A stretch of DNA of 57,348 nt from an uncultured Clostridia bacterium (GTDB taxonomy: Bacteria > Bacillota > Clostridia > Christensenellales > CAG-138). The notes beneath the pieces are model-generated. The model ran no database searches. It was not told the DNA's origin and worked only from the letters and a program-made list of their open reading frames with translations. Positions within the stretch are counted from its first letter, which is position 1. Every line of letters starts with the position of its first letter. A program made the translations under genes and the position numbers. The stretch is taken from NCBI GenBank assembly GCA_947168565.1, contig CAMVMM010000015.1, positions 1-57,348 of the forward strand, read 5' to 3'. Below, one piece after another: positions 57,294 through 57,348 of this stretch.

Positions 57294-57348
57294 TGATCTG
57301 AACCCCAAAAGTTAGACAAAAGAATTAAATCAGGCAGCATCGAGGGCT
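57294..57348. mobile_element. Partial IS3-family element end
   Basis: The string ending AACCCCAAAAGTTAGAC (57294-57317) looks like the terminal inverted repeat of IS3-family elements, many of which end in '...GACCCCAAAAAGTTAGAC'. Read on the minus strand, codons ALDAA and a stop (57347-57330) precede it, compatible with the end of an OrfB transposase. The element continues beyond the window. It sits 27 bases behind the stop of the dockerin gene. Confidence 0.55.

Noticed and set aside
1-57348. tRNA or rRNA genes
   Set aside because: No TTC-loop/anticodon-arm pattern or rRNA-conserved word was noticed on either strand; without a covariance search a missed tRNA cannot be fully excluded.

Overview
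The window looks like a chromosomal segment of a low-to-middle-GC Gram-positive anaerobe of the class Clostridia, probably an uncultured gut lineage. The evidence is SepF, DivIVA and the YlmE-type PLP protein in one cluster, a YlxY-like/M16 peptidase pair as in Bacillus, a Tad pilus locus without an outer-membrane secretin, many lipoproteins, and dockerin domains. The genus cannot be named from the sequence alone. Composition changes near 25 kb: the left part is richer in A+T, the right part richer in G+C.

Region 1 (1-24.9 kb, all plus strand): structured non-coding sequence, a small XRE-type regulator, then a 1,207-residue secreted protein made of about 17 helical repeats and ending in a dockerin. 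After two hairpins follows a Tad pilus operon of about 18.5 kb: TadZ, TadA, TadB, TadC, an Flp-like pilin, two TadE-like pseudopilins, a 1,299-residue TadG-like protein, a lipoprotein and a prepilin peptidase. It continues into a signalling block: TPR/WG-repeat protein, FHA-like protein, two PP2C phosphatases, and a Ser/Thr kinase with an extracellular leucine-rich-repeat domain. A multi-pass membrane protein follows.

Region 2 (24.9-33.5 kb): a gene-poor stretch with hairpins and a 29-bp tandem repeat, a cytidylate-kinase-like gene, two lipoproteins, a second dockerin protein with LRR-like repeats, an NlpC/P60 cell-wall hydrolase, and purine-rich short tandem repeats. Region 3 (33.5-41.1 kb, minus strand): glycogen synthase, the TrkH/TrkA potassium system, and a lamin-tail/CotH surface protein. 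Region 4 (41.4-49 kb, plus strand): YlxY-like protein, M16 peptidase, dimeric dUTPase-like protein, HlyD-like protein, YggS/YlmE, SepF, DivIVA-like protein, a lipoprotein and a zincin-type metallopeptidase.

Region 5 (49-57.3 kb) is the most striking part. One 2,254-residue secreted protein carries 12 cohesin-like modules, long Pro/Thr/Glu linkers and a C-terminal wall-sorting-like signal. Directly behind it lies a third dockerin protein. The right edge carries what looks like one end of an IS3-family element.

Taken together, the window encodes a possible cohesin-dockerin surface complex: one anchored 12-site scaffold plus three dockerin proteins. None of the four carries a recognisable enzyme or carbohydrate-binding domain; they carry helical repeats, LRRs or a propeller-like fold. 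One dockerin gene lies directly upstream of the Tad pilus operon. This suggests a non-cellulosomal, adhesion-type use of the cohesin-dockerin interaction. That reading is inference; the domain calls rest on motif recognition without a database search.
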